Part shown: positions 43,092 to 52,262 of the stretch, piece by piece
How the letters are laid out: each line of letters opens with the position of its first letter
Position numbering within the stretch: position 1 is the first letter of the stretch
Assembly: GCA_000270325.1 (NCBI GenBank)
Contig: BA000048.1
Coordinates: 1,539,481 to 1,603,480, forward strand
Length of the DNA: 64,000 nt
Direction: 5' to 3'
From: Candidatus Caldarchaeum subterraneum
Lineage (GTDB): Archaea; Thermoproteota; Nitrososphaeria_A; Caldarchaeales; Caldarchaeaceae
Notes under the pieces: generated by a model
The model's input: the letters and a program-made list of their open reading frames with translations, nothing else
The model's database searches: none
Told to the model about the DNA's origin: nothing
Made by a program: the position numbers and the translations under genes

Positions 43092-43850
43092 GTCCAGAAC
43101 CCAGTGGCTCAGCTTCGGTGAATAAGTCTTGACAACACGTTTGTTTACAAGCTCGACAAGGTAGCCGAACCTTTCAGCCAATTCTGAGACAGTTTTGTAG
43201 AGCGTGGCCCAGCCGCTCTCGTTTTCCGCAAGCTCATGAAAATGAATAAAGCCGCCCACATCCCTGAGAAGCTGTAACGCAGTCGGAAAATATTCCGCTG
43301 TTCCCCTGAAATAACCCATGAGAACCCTGTCTGCACATCCCCTTAGACCCATGTTGACCGCGTTTCTACAATCTGTATGAAAGGCAGTTACTTTATGCTC
43401 GACGTGGTTAAGCCTAATGTTCTTTACGAGATACTTGTAGGCTTCTTCGTTGATTTCGAACGAGTATACATGGTTTGCCGCCGATTTTGCGGCTGGGAGC
43501 GTGAACTGGCCCACACCCGCGAACATGTCCACCACTATTTCGCCAGGACGCGGCAGCCTCCTTATCCGGCGTCGCTCCTCAAAGTTTCCGAGAGAGAACA
43601 TGAGACGGGAAGCGTCGAAAGTGTATACAATACCGTCCTCCTTAACAGTTGTAACGGTGTCGGGGCTGCCCGCAACATGCCGAATAACCGGAACCCGGAA
43701 AGGCCCTTCAATCCTCTCAATCTCCAGAACAGTCTCCACACCGTTATTTCTCATCATTATAACCCTAGCAAACTCTCTAAGGTCGATGTTGGAGCCTCTC
43801 GGCACCCTCACTATGGCTACTCTCCCGAGGAATTTGACGCTGGGCTTCAC
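43068..43850 (-). CDS. taw2: tRNA wybutosine-type aminocarboxypropyltransferase (Taw2/Trm5 family)
   Basis: This protein belongs to the Trm5/Tyw2 fold that acts at G37 of tRNA-Phe. The SAM region is VVDMFAGVGQFTLPAAKSA near residue 106; the active-site loop ADRVLMGYFRGT near 182 and GGFIHFHE resemble Taw2, whereas Trm5 has DRVIMNLP. This favours aminocarboxypropyl transfer in the wyosine pathway over m1G37 methylation. The N-terminal domain 1 of longer Trm5 proteins is missing. Start ATG 43850. Confidence 0.82.
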   Translation of the reverse strand: MKPSVKFLGRVAIVRVPRGSNIDLREFARVIMMRNNGVETVLEIERIEGPFRVPVIRHVAGSPDTVTTVKEDGIVYTFDASRLMFSLGNFEERRRIRRLPRPGEIVVDMFAGVGQFTLPAAKSAANHVYSFEINEEAYKYLVKNIRLNHVEHKVTAFHTDCRNAVNMGLRGCADRVLMGYFRGTAEYFPTALQLLRDVGGFIHFHELAENESGWATLYKTVSELAERFGYLVELVNKRVVKTYSPKLSHWVLDLFARRKL

Positions 43851-43914
43851 CAGTCAATGTTTTTGGCTGACGACCGTTTAAGCCTTATTAGCTGAGTTTT
43901 TCGCTGATGAGAAC

Positions 43915-44280
43915 GTGAGCTCGGAGGCCAAGAAAAAGGGTGGAAAGGAGAAGAAAGCGCCTGAGAAGAAGGAGGAGGTTGTTGAGAGGGGTGTGATGGG
44001 TGTGGCCGCGCCTTCCCTCGAAGAGGTGAGAGAATATGTTAAGGGTGTTAAGGTTTTGACCCCGGCATCAATCGCGGAACGCTTCAAAGTTAGGCTGTCC
44101 GTTGCCAAGGCGCTTCTCCGCGACCTAGTCTCTAAGGGGTTGGTGAAAGAGGTGGTGGGAAGCAACAGATTAAGGGTCTACGCACCACTTATACAGACGA
44201 CGACTGCAGAGGCGAAGGCAGCGGCAACCGAGGAGAAGCCTGCGAAGGCTAAACGTTCTTCGAAAAAATCCTCATCCTAG
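43915..44280 (+). CDS. rps25e: Ribosomal protein S25e (eS25)
   Basis: eS25 is an archaeal/eukaryotic 30S head protein with a winged helix. The conserved core EVREYVKGVKVLTPASIAER..., LSVAKALLRDLVSKGLVKEV lies at residues 36-85. Both ends are Lys/Glu/Ala-rich extensions, and the C-terminal KAKRSSKKSSS tail may contact rRNA. GTG start. Its last 32 bp overlap the convergent cyclophilin-like gene. Confidence 0.92.
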   Translation: MSSEAKKKGGKEKKAPEKKEEVVERGVMGVAAPSLEEVREYVKGVKVLTPASIAERFKVRLSVAKALLRDLVSKGLVKEVVGSNRLRVYAPLIQTTTAEAKAAATEEKPAKAKRSSKKSSS

Positions 44281-44623
44281 CGCCGACCCGAGCCTTTGAT
44301 ATTTCATCAGCACCTCTCCCCACGCTCCCTATCTTGATTGTTTGGCTTGGAGCGGCATGCTGTGAGAGCGCTATGCCCAGGGCTTGTTCAGGCGACCAGT
44401 AGAAAATATCTCCTTTCTCAAGTTTGGTGACAGATTTTTCCACACCCCTCCTTATCTCTGTTATGATGTAGACAGCGTTTTGCCATCTTGCAACAAACCC
44501 CTCAATTGGCAGCCTTTTCACAACCTCGTCAACGGTAAGCGGAGCCGCGAACCTGTGAAGCTCGCCCTCAACCTCCTCAAGCCCCTCGACATGGACAACA
44601 ATCGGTATCCTCGCTCCACTCAT
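44249..44623 (-). CDS. Cyclophilin-like fold protein (COG2164-type)
   Basis: About 124 residues with a beta-barrel pattern (IPIVVHVEGLEEVEGEL..., IYYWSP-like FYWSPEQALGIALS, IKIGSVGRGADEI). The family has a cyclophilin-like fold without a proven isomerase activity. I start at ATG 44623, which overlaps the apgM stop by 4 bp; the upstream extension to 44707 lies inside apgM. Confidence 0.78.
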   Translation of the reverse strand: MSGARIPIVVHVEGLEEVEGELHRFAAPLTVDEVVKRLPIEGFVARWQNAVYIITEIRRGVEKSVTKLEKGDIFYWSPEQALGIALSQHAAPSQTIKIGSVGRGADEISKARVGARMRIFSKNV

Positions 44624-45849
44624 TCTCCATACAGCTCCAATGTTCCTAAGTAGTTGGCGAGAATGGGCATAAGTTCCACACCCCTTATCCTGCCGAGGCC
44701 GCCGCACATGCAGCTGATCTCGTCAAACCTCGTGACACTGTCACCCCTCACATCGGGCCCCCATATCAAAACAGGCACAGGATCTCCCCGGTGGTCTCCA
44801 ATCTCCGACGGCGTGGTGTGATCACCCGTCACCGCCACATAGGTATCGGAGCTCAGCTGCTCAAGCATCTTTCCCAGAGCTTCCCCGACCCTGTTGATCA
44901 TCTCGGCTTTTTCTCGAGGCTTTTTGTCATGGCTCAGCGTGTCAGTAGCCTTGACATGCAGCAGAACAAAATCACGAGTCTTGAGCGATTCTATCACGGC
45001 ATTAATTTTGTTTCCGAGGTTTGTGTTAACGGTTCCTGTAGCTCCCTCGACATTTACCACGTCGAAACCCGCCGCCCTGCAGACACCTTTGTAAAGTGCT
45101 CCGCCGGCGACGACCGCGGCCTTTAACCCAAACTTTTTCTCGAAGGGCAGTAAATTCGGTAGCCGTCCCGCTCCACGTGTCAGGATATAGTTTGCGGGTG
45201 GGAGATTTTTCTCACGTCTCTTGATGTTGATTGGATGAGTTTGTAGAATCTGTCTCGTTTTCTCCAAGAATTTTTCCAAGGCCTGTGCGGTTTTTATCGA
45301 CTCCGGTGAATCGTCTAGTGGCATCGGTTTCTGGACTGTTGATGTTTTGCCGTGAGGGTCAACGTTTGAGACACGATGAGAGATTCCTTTGCCTCTCATG
45401 ATTAGGACTCCTCTGTGTTCAACGGTGTGTCTAAAAGTAAACTGGACGCCGTCTATCTCCATCGTTTGTATGGATTCAGCCAGCTCTCTGCTCTCCTCAG
45501 TCGATATTCGCCCCGCTCTCCTATCAATCACAGTCCCATCCTCGGCCACTGTGGCGAAGTTGCATCGGAAGGCGACGTCATCAAGGCTCAGGTCAAGACC
45601 AGCGCCCAGTGCTTCAAACGGGCCCCGGCCGGTGTAGCAGGTGGACGGGTCGTATCCGAGAAGAGCGAGATGGCCTGTGTCGCTTCCGTTGGGAATGCCC
45701 CGGGCCACTACGTCAACCAACCCCGTCTCACCCTCGGCCGCTAAACGGTCCAAAACCCTATTGCGAGCATACTGTAACGGAGTCATGTAACCGAGGCTTC
45801 TACATCGTCTATCCCCCAAACCATCCAAAACAACCAGGACAGCCTTCAT
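44620..45849 (-). CDS. apgM: 2,3-bisphosphoglycerate-independent phosphoglycerate mutase, archaeal type
   Basis: An alkaline-phosphatase-fold mutase of glycolysis/gluconeogenesis. The first metal motif VLDGLGDRR is at the N-terminus, with the catalytic Ser in PNGSDTGHLALLGYDP; VTGDHTTPSEIGDH holds the metal-binding Asp-His. Length of 409 is the archaeal form, much shorter than bacterial GpmI. It overlaps the cyclophilin-like gene by 4 bp. Confidence 0.94.
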   Translation of the reverse strand: MKAVLVVLDGLGDRRCRSLGYMTPLQYARNRVLDRLAAEGETGLVDVVARGIPNGSDTGHLALLGYDPSTCYTGRGPFEALGAGLDLSLDDVAFRCNFATVAEDGTVIDRRAGRISTEESRELAESIQTMEIDGVQFTFRHTVEHRGVLIMRGKGISHRVSNVDPHGKTSTVQKPMPLDDSPESIKTAQALEKFLEKTRQILQTHPINIKRREKNLPPANYILTRGAGRLPNLLPFEKKFGLKAAVVAGGALYKGVCRAAGFDVVNVEGATGTVNTNLGNKINAVIESLKTRDFVLLHVKATDTLSHDKKPREKAEMINRVGEALGKMLEQLSSDTYVAVTGDHTTPSEIGDHRGDPVPVLIWGPDVRGDSVTRFDEISCMCGGLGRIRGVELMPILANYLGTLELYGE

Positions 45850-45918
45850 GAAGAATGAAGAGGGTTGACCAGCTATTAGTTTTTATAAGCCCGACAGCTT
45901 ATTGACAGTGAGAAAAAC

Positions 45919-46881
45919 TTGAGCCAACGCTACAACGACATCGAGGAGCTGCCCGGCGTATCGGCCAAGTTGGCTGAAAAACTTAGGGAGCTTGGATACT
46001 CGACGGTGGAGTCCATTGCGACTGCGACAGTTTCCGAGCTGGTGGCAGCCGGAGTTGACGAGGAACACGCTTCCCGTATCATCTCAGCGGCTCGGGAAGG
46101 AATTGAGATTGCTTGGGTGACGGCAAAGGAGCTGGCTGAAATCAAGACAAACATTGGACGCATTACCACGGGAAGCACGAGACTGGACCTCTTGATAGGA
46201 GGAGGTGTCGAGACACAAGCTATTACAGAGTTTTTCGGAGAGTTTGGGTCGGGGAAGTCCCAGCTCTGTCACCAGCTGGCCGTGAACGTTCAACTCCCCG
46301 TTCGACGGGGAGGACTTGACGGCTCAGCCCTCTACATAGACACCGAAAACACGTTCAGGCCGGAGAGGGTGACTTCGATGGCCAACAGCCTCGGACTAAA
46401 CGCCGACGAAGTGCTTGAGCGAATCATCTACGCAGAAGCATACACAAGCGACCACCAGATTCTCCTCGTGGAAAAAGCGGACAAAATAATCAAGGAAAAG
46501 AACGTGAAGCTCATCATAGTCGATTCACTGACCTCTCATTTCCGAAGCGAATACCTCGGCAGACAACTTCTCCCCGAGAGGCAGCAGAAACTTAACAAGC
46601 ATATGCATAAGCTGATAAGGCTCTGCCGAGCATTCAACATAGCAGCGGTCGTGACAAACCAGGTTATGTCAAGGCCTGACGACATTTTCAGCACTATGGC
46701 TGTATACCCCATCGGTGGACACATAGTCGGCCACACAAGCCATAACAGAGTTTTTCTGCGTAAGGTGGCGGGAAAACCTCTCCGCATAGCCAGACTTGTT
46801 TCAAGCCCCTATCTGCCAGAAGGTGAGGCCGTCTTCAAAATCACAGAAAGAGGAGTAGAAGACGTGGAGGCGACCGAGTGA
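45919..46881 (+). CDS. radA: DNA repair and recombination protein RadA
   Basis: The archaeal Rad51/RecA homologue forms filaments on ssDNA. The N-terminal HhH domain ([21 protein letters not shown]) is followed by Walker A GEFGSGKS at 107-114, Walker [12 protein letters not shown], and [11 protein letters not shown] (L2-adjacent). Length of 320 is typical. TTG start. It is followed directly by a 122-residue unknown gene. Confidence 0.96.
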   Translation: MSQRYNDIEELPGVSAKLAEKLRELGYSTVESIATATVSELVAAGVDEEHASRIISAAREGIEIAWVTAKELAEIKTNIGRITTGSTRLDLLIGGGVETQAITEFFGEFGSGKSQLCHQLAVNVQLPVRRGGLDGSALYIDTENTFRPERVTSMANSLGLNADEVLERIIYAEAYTSDHQILLVEKADKIIKEKNVKLIIVDSLTSHFRSEYLGRQLLPERQQKLNKHMHKLIRLCRAFNIAAVVTNQVMSRPDDIFSTMAVYPIGGHIVGHTSHNRVFLRKVAGKPLRIARLVSSPYLPEGEAVFKITERGVEDVEATE

Positions 46882-47250
46882 ATGAGTCTGGTCTCGAAAA
46901 AAGAAACCGAGGAGTTTCTTGAAACACTTTTTAGAAACAGGCTCACCGAAGCTGAACGCATCCTCCAGCAGCTCACTGAGAAATATCCCGAGGACTCACG
47001 CTACCTACATGCCCTACGCGGCATCTATCTAAGCTACGTGGGCGAGGATAAAGACTCGCTTCTACACACAATCTACACCAACGAAATCCATCGAAAAAAC
47101 ATAAGGAAAATCGCTGAACACTTCAAGACCTTGGAAGGTCTTCTCGGTTTAAACGATAGGTTTTTCCAAGCATGGCAGACCGTTTTGAGCCTCGTCGACA
47201 AGTTGCCCGAGCCGCAGAAAATCAAGCCCCAGCAAACAAGTTATACATAA
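46882..47250 (+). CDS. Helical-repeat protein of unknown function directly after radA
   Basis: The 122-residue protein starts on the base after the RadA stop, so it is very likely co-translated. It is all-helical, with a TPR-like hairpin (RLTEAERILQQLTEKYPEDSRYLHALRGIYLS...). I know no named family. It could be a RadA partner, which is inference from position. Its end overlaps the convergent small membrane protein gene by 29 bp. Confidence 0.7.
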   Translation: MSLVSKKETEEFLETLFRNRLTEAERILQQLTEKYPEDSRYLHALRGIYLSYVGEDKDSLLHTIYTNEIHRKNIRKIAEHFKTLEGLLGLNDRFFQAWQTVLSLVDKLPEPQKIKPQQTSYT

Positions 47251-47497
47251 GTATCCAAACGAGCAGAAACATTCCCGCGTATCCGCCGAGGCCGTTCAAG
47301 TAGGACTGGCGCCTCCGCAGTTTTTTATCGAACAGCCTCCAGAAGACCTCTGCGACAATCACATACAGGAGAGCGGCACCAATTATCAGGAGGTAGGTTA
47401 TCAGGGGTGTTGGATTAGACGCCGCCAACCAAGCTGCCAGAACCCCATATCCCAGGCCTACGACAAACTTCGTCCAGTAGACAGCATCCAGCGCCAT
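47222..47497 (-). CDS. Small three-helix membrane protein, unknown
   Basis: The 91-residue protein has three hydrophobic helices (about 8-27, 29-50, 68-88) with an Arg/Lys-rich loop (RLFDKKLRRRQS) between the second and third. No motif is recognised. It is divergent from rqcH, with about 40 bp between starts. Confidence 0.65.
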   Translation of the reverse strand: MALDAVYWTKFVVGLGYGVLAAWLAASNPTPLITYLLIIGAALLYVIVAEVFWRLFDKKLRRRQSYLNGLGGYAGMFLLVWILMYNLFAGA

Positions 47498-47536
47498 TTC
47501 AACCGTCCAGCTTCTACGCGACCCATGAATTAAATC

Positions 47537-49450
47537 TTGGCACTAAACCGTGGTAATGGAGGGTTGCCCGGGCTTAACACCTATGAGATTGGTGTTCTTG
47601 TCGCGGAGTGTCGAGACCGGGTTCTGGACTCCTATGTGAGAAACGTTTATGGTTTTGGCTCGAGGGCGATTTTGCTCAAGGTTTGGAAGCCCTCGATAGG
47701 GAGTGGCGAGCTTTGGCTGACGGCTGGATACTCCGTGTTTTACATTGATCAATCTGTTGAAAAAGAGTCTACCCCCTCAACTCACGTGCTCCAGTTGCGG
47801 AGAAAAGTTGTCGGCAAACGAATTACCGATATCAAGCAGGTTGGAGGAGAACGGTTGGTGACCCTTGGTCTTGATGGCTTCGAGCTTGTGGTTGAATGCA
47901 TGCCGCCGGGCAACATAGTTTTAATGAAAGACGGAGTGGTGGAGTGGCTCTTAGAAAAGTTCGAGTCTTCGACTAGGATATTGAAGGTCGGGGAAAAATA
48001 TCATCCCCCACCTGCTAAACACTCGCATACCTTGGGAGAAGCGTGGCCAGTTCTTCTCAAAGACCTCAACCCCAAGACGGGTGTCGTGGTCGCTCTGGCG
48101 CGTGACCTAGGTTTAGGAGGCAAGTTTGCGGAAGAACTCGTGGCAAGAGCAGGGTTGGACAAAAATAAGCGGGTTGAACAGCTCAGCGACGAAGAGGTCA
48201 ACCGTCTTAACACCGTGTGGAGCGAGTTGATGCGTGAGCTTGAGCATCCGCGTCCGAGGCTTTACAGAAGAGACGGTGAAGCCATACCCTGTGCAACAGA
48301 GTTCCAAACTCTTAGCAGCCTCCAGGTGAGGGAGGTCGGCTCCTTCTCCGAAGCCGTTTTCTTGGCCTATCTCGAGGAGATGCAGAGTCTGCGTGTTCGA
48401 GAGGTCGAGGAAAAAGGTCGTAAGCAATTGGAGTCTTTGGCGAGAGAGAAGGGCTATAGGATGCACACCCTCGAGAATCTCGAGAAAAGAAAAAATGCGC
48501 TAGAGTTTTTCATATCAGGGGTTGAGCAGGCTTCGGCATTCTGGGAAACGATATGGCAGAAACCTGCCGAGGCCCTTGAAAAAATTAGGCAGACAACGGG
48601 TTTGGATGCAGAGATGCGGAACGGAAAAGTTCTCCTCACCAAAGACGGGTTGAAGGTCACCTTAAGCAGGGATACTTCGCCCGTGAAAATGCTCGGACCG
48701 GTCTACGAGGAGCTTAAGACAGTGAAGAAGGCGGTGGAGAAGCTGAGGCAGGAAATAGCTGAAATAGAGAAAAAGATGAACACCCTTAGCGGAGAATATG
48801 AGCCTAGTCCGACTGTCGTGGTCAAAAGGACCGCGTCAAAGCCAAAACCTTTCAGGGAATTTGTCACATCCGGCGGGTTCAGGGCCTTGTTAGGTAGGGA
48901 CGCCCGCAGCAACATAATGCTCCTCAAACGACATCTAGGGGAAAATGACCTTGTTCTCCACACAGAAATTCCCGGCTCCCCCGCAGCCGTGCTGATAAAC
49001 GGCGTCAAGGCCTCTGAAACCGATGTCCAGGAATGTGCCCAGATGGTGGGGTGCTATAGTAGAGCTTGGCGTGAAAACTTCAGCAACGTTTCGGTTTATG
49101 CTGTGAAGGCTGAGCAGGTTTCCTTCACACCGCCTTCGGGACAGTATTTGCCAAAGGGCTCATTCATGGTCTACGGCTCAAAAAAATTCTACGTCGTCGA
49201 GCTTAGGCTCGCCGCTATCAAGGGAGAAGATGATGTAAGAGTTGTTCCACATTTGACTGCTAAAAGGATGGGAATGCCTTTTGTGGAGATTAGGCCGGGT
49301 CAAGTGAAGTCCTCTGACGCCGCCAAGAAAATCATCACGCTACTGGGCTCGGATACCTCAGCGGAAAAACTTGAAGCGGTTGCTGCCCAGATTCCGTTCG
49401 GGCGATGCAGTTTAGTAGACAAGCTTATTAATCCACGATTAGATGGTTAG
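47537..49450 (+). CDS. rqcH: RqcH/NEMF-family (NFACT) ribosome quality-control factor
   Basis: The archaeal homologue of bacterial RqcH and eukaryotic NEMF. Domains: NFACT-N (about 1-200), HhH-like and coiled-coil middle (about 200-440, KKAVEKLRQEIAEIEKKMN), and NFACT-R after about 440 (FREFVTSGGFRALLGRDARS..., VLHTEIPGSPAA). The family binds obstructed 50S subunits and tRNA, adding C-terminal tails to stalled peptides in bacteria. A conserved N-terminal DxR-type motif is expected; I could not verify the exact pair. TTG start. Confidence 0.87.
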   Translation: MALNRGNGGLPGLNTYEIGVLVAECRDRVLDSYVRNVYGFGSRAILLKVWKPSIGSGELWLTAGYSVFYIDQSVEKESTPSTHVLQLRRKVVGKRITDIKQVGGERLVTLGLDGFELVVECMPPGNIVLMKDGVVEWLLEKFESSTRILKVGEKYHPPPAKHSHTLGEAWPVLLKDLNPKTGVVVALARDLGLGGKFAEELVARAGLDKNKRVEQLSDEEVNRLNTVWSELMRELEHPRPRLYRRDGEAIPCATEFQTLSSLQVREVGSFSEAVFLAYLEEMQSLRVREVEEKGRKQLESLAREKGYRMHTLENLEKRKNALEFFISGVEQASAFWETIWQKPAEALEKIRQTTGLDAEMRNGKVLLTKDGLKVTLSRDTSPVKMLGPVYEELKTVKKAVEKLRQEIAEIEKKMNTLSGEYEPSPTVVVKRTASKPKPFREFVTSGGFRALLGRDARSNIMLLKRHLGENDLVLHTEIPGSPAAVLINGVKASETDVQECAQMVGCYSRAWRENFSNVSVYAVKAEQVSFTPPSGQYLPKGSFMVYGSKKFYVVELRLAAIKGEDDVRVVPHLTAKRMGMPFVEIRPGQVKSSDAAKKIITLLGSDTSAEKLEAVAAQIPFGRCSLVDKLINPRLDG

Positions 49451-49455
49451 AAGGG

Positions 49456-50046
49456 ATGGTGAAGCCTGCGACACTCGTTGAGGAGCTGAGGGTCAGGGAC
49501 GTGATGTCAAGTCCCGTGGTCGAGGCTGATGCAGAAGCGTCAGCGGTTGAGGTCGCTGAGCTTATGAGGCGATACGGAATAGGAAGTGTCGTGATATCTT
49601 CCCAGGGTAAGCCTGTAGGCATAATCACCAAAACAGACTTGGTAACCAAGGTTGTCGCCAACGGAACAGACCCTAACACCGTGAGAGCCCGAGATATAAT
49701 GACCACCCCGCTTCAAACGGTTGAACCAGATGTAACTATAGACGATGCACTCAGCAAGATGAACAAGCTAAAGCTAAGCCGCCTAGTAGTCGTTTACAAG
49801 GAAAGACTCGCCGGCATAGTCACGATAAAGGACATTCTACAGGTTACACCGGAGATACTTTCAATCGTGCGTGAGAAGCTGAGGATAGGCACCCCCGCGT
49901 CGGCGTCTAACCAGACAGTCGCCGAAGGTTACTGCGAGCTTTGTGGAGAATGGTCTGACTATTTAGTGCGTGTGGAGGACCAGCTTCTCTGCGAAGACTG
50001 TCGCATCGAGCTTGAGAGAAAAGGCGGCGCCTCGGTTTCGGAATGA
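49456..50046 (+). CDS. Two-CBS-domain protein with a C-terminal zinc ribbon
   Basis: Two CBS repeats span about residues 8-130 (VRDVMSSPVVEADAEASAVEVA...; ARDIMTTPLQTVEPDVTIDDAL). Two Cys pairs follow (CELCGE and CEDC) at residues about 156-180, forming a zinc ribbon. CBS pairs bind adenosine nucleotides. It starts 6 bp after rqcH and its stop overlaps the Mut7-C gene. Confidence 0.87.
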   Translation: MVKPATLVEELRVRDVMSSPVVEADAEASAVEVAELMRRYGIGSVVISSQGKPVGIITKTDLVTKVVANGTDPNTVRARDIMTTPLQTVEPDVTIDDALSKMNKLKLSRLVVVYKERLAGIVTIKDILQVTPEILSIVREKLRIGTPASASNQTVAEGYCELCGEWSDYLVRVEDQLLCEDCRIELERKGGASVSE

Positions 50047-50480
50047 AGTTTCTCCTCGACACCATGATGGGTCACATGGTTACTTGGCTCCGTTTACTGG
50101 GATATGACACTCTATATGTTAGAGAAGCCTCGGACGACGAACTGATTGAATTGTCCGTGGCTGAGAAAAGGGTTGTAGTCACCCGTGACAAAACGCTGGC
50201 TGCCAAGCTGAAGAAACTCGGTGTAAAAACAGTTTTGCTTGAAACCGTTGACACCGTTGAGACGCTGGCTAAAATAGGAAGTGAAACAGGTGTAGAACTG
50301 GTTTTCAACCCGCTGAACACCAGGTGCCCCGTTTGTAACACTTTGCTAGAACATTTCCAGGAAAACAGGGAACATAGATGGATTTGCCGCGGATGTGGAA
50401 AAACCTACTGGATAGGAGGACACTGGCGCAACATAACCAAAGTCTTGGAGAAGGTTAGGGCGACTGCAAGTGGACGATGA
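50043..50480 (+). CDS. Mut7-C RNase-domain protein (PIN-like with zinc ribbon)
   Basis: The 145-residue protein matches the Mut7-C (DUF82) family: PIN-like nuclease acidic residues in FLLDTMMGHMVTWLRLLGYDT, VVTRDKTLA, and a zinc ribbon with CPVC and CRGCGKTYW. Predicted activity is RNA cleavage. It overlaps the CBS gene by 4 bp and the AMMECR1 gene by 11 bp. Confidence 0.87.
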   Translation: MKFLLDTMMGHMVTWLRLLGYDTLYVREASDDELIELSVAEKRVVVTRDKTLAAKLKKLGVKTVLLETVDTVETLAKIGSETGVELVFNPLNTRCPVCNTLLEHFQENREHRWICRGCGKTYWIGGHWRNITKVLEKVRATASGR

Positions 50481-51138
50481 GAAAGGCGTGCAGCTTGTTC
50501 AGCTGGCACGGCGAGCTGTGGAGACTTTTCTTGAGACCGGGAACCTTGAGAAGGCTCCGGCGGCTGATTGGCTCATGGAGAAACGCGGCGTGTTTGTGTC
50601 TATCTATACATATCCTGATAAGGAGCTGAGAGGCTGCATAGGATATCCTTTACCAACTTTGCCGCTGGGCGAAGCAACCGTTCGCGCGGCGGTGGCCTCT
50701 GCGGTGGAGGACCCAAGGTTTCCACCTCTTTCTCCAGACGAGCTTCCTCACGTTGTCTTTGAGGTCAGCGTTTTATCCAAACCCGTCGAGATAGACGTCT
50801 CCAATAGAAAGAGCTTGCCCGACTTGGTTGAAGTGGGTGTGGATGGGTTGATTATCGAGACGCCCCTCGGCTCGGGGCTTCTTCTTCCACAGGTTCCCGT
50901 CGAATACGGCTGGAATGCCGAGGAGTTTCTAAGCCATCTCTGCATCAAGGCTGGGCTGAACCCGACCTACTGGCTTCACGGCAAGATGAGGCTGCTAAAG
51001 TTTACCGCCGATGTTTTTGCGGAGGAGCGCCCGGGGGCCCGGTTTCTCCTCAGAGGTTTAAGCCGGGAAAATGTTGATACACTTGGCTGTTTGCGGCATC
51101 GGGCTTGGGCATGCCACGCGCTCTTACGCGGTTGCTGA
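50470..51138 (+). CDS. AMMECR1-domain protein, probable frame error near its end
   Basis: The AMMECR1 family is conserved from archaea to humans with unknown activity; the core LRGCIGYPLPTLPLGEATVRAA and EVSVLSKP are here. The end runs 68 bp into the next gene. With one more G in the run at 51033-51037 the frame would read EERPGGPVSPQRFKPGKC and stop at 51075-51077, a 7-bp overlap and a more family-like tail. I list the frame as it stands. The start is GTG at 50470. Confidence 0.8.
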   Translation: MDDEKGVQLVQLARRAVETFLETGNLEKAPAADWLMEKRGVFVSIYTYPDKELRGCIGYPLPTLPLGEATVRAAVASAVEDPRFPPLSPDELPHVVFEVSVLSKPVEIDVSNRKSLPDLVEVGVDGLIIETPLGSGLLLPQVPVEYGWNAEEFLSHLCIKAGLNPTYWLHGKMRLLKFTADVFAEERPGARFLLRGLSRENVDTLGCLRHRAWACHALLRGC

Positions 51139-52219
51139 AGAGCTTTGGAGAAGAGGGCACACCCTAACCTTCTCCTCTTATGGACAAGGGTTCGAGTTTC
51201 TCTCGAAAAATGGATGCGAGCCAGCTCATGTTCCATCCGTAGGTTATGGAGTTGGAGTGGATGGAGCTATCTCAGTGAAGAAAACAATCGTCCACAATCT
51301 TTTCCTCCCGGTCAAGGTGGCTGCTCAGACATTAGCGGAAGCCTCCATCATAGGTGACGCGGATGTTGTGGTCTCCGATACAAGGGCCTCGGCAACCCTC
51401 GCGGCGAAGCTTTGCCGAAAACCTGTCGCCACCATACTCAACCAGTACAACCTTCTGCTGCAGAGCGAGAAACATCAAAGAGCAGCCGAGGTTATCCAAC
51501 CCATGCTACAAACTCCCCAGCTGGTCTGGAACCTCTCAGACAAAATAATCATACCCGACCTACCTCCCCCCTACACCCTCTCCGAACATACCCTTCAGCT
51601 GCCCGATAAGCTGATGGAAAGAGTTGTCTACACGGGGCCCTTGACTAAGCCAATTCTACACAGTCATCAGCAGATTGAGGACGTGAGGTCTATTCACGGG
51701 GCTTTGGATAAACCGTTTGTTCTACTGGTTTTCAGTGGCGGAGTTGAGGAAAAAAAGGCTCTTGTTGAGATGTTTAAAATGTTTGGTGAGAAGCTTAGCA
51801 GCGACTTTGTTTACGTGATGTCGACGGCAGACCCCTCAACCGAGACAGATAGACGGCAAGGGCCTCTGCACATGAGGAGCTGGATACCGGACCTCGACCT
51901 CTACATCGAGGCCGCCGACCTAGTTGTATGCCGGGGTGGGTTGACTCTCCTGCTGAAATGCATTCTTTACGGGAAGCCGGCTGTGGTCATCCCGCCTCCT
52001 CAACACGGTGAACAGCTTGCCAACGCAATAAAGGCCGAAAAAATGGGCGTGGCAAAAATGGTCGAGCAGAGAAAACTTTCACCCGCTGGTTTTGAGGAAG
52101 CTGTCAAATCCCTCTTGAGAAATGTCGAGGTTGCTGAGAGAGTTAAACATTTGTCGGAAATTGCGTGGAATTGTGGAGGGGTTGCAGAGGCTGCGGACTC
52201 CGTAGAGTCTCTATATTAG
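51071..52219 (+). CDS. MurG-like nucleotide-sugar glycosyltransferase
   Basis: A GT-B fold enzyme: the N-terminal glycine-rich ICGIGLGHATRSYAVAEEL-type loop (here VCGIGLGHATRS), the FSGGVEEKK turn, and the donor-binding CRGGLTLLLKCILYGKPAVVIPPPQHGEQLANA near residues 295-325. Relatives transfer GlcNAc or rhamnose to lipids. The target is not known. It follows the AMMECR1 gene on the same strand. Confidence 0.85.
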   Translation: MLIHLAVCGIGLGHATRSYAVAEELWRRGHTLTFSSYGQGFEFLSKNGCEPAHVPSVGYGVGVDGAISVKKTIVHNLFLPVKVAAQTLAEASIIGDADVVVSDTRASATLAAKLCRKPVATILNQYNLLLQSEKHQRAAEVIQPMLQTPQLVWNLSDKIIIPDLPPPYTLSEHTLQLPDKLMERVVYTGPLTKPILHSHQQIEDVRSIHGALDKPFVLLVFSGGVEEKKALVEMFKMFGEKLSSDFVYVMSTADPSTETDRRQGPLHMRSWIPDLDLYIEAADLVVCRGGLTLLLKCILYGKPAVVIPPPQHGEQLANAIKAEKMGVAKMVEQRKLSPAGFEEAVKSLLRNVEVAERVKHLSEIAWNCGGVAEAADSVESLY

Positions 52220-52262
52220 TTTTTTGCAGGCTAATGCTTTAATTCCCCGAACAAACCCAATT

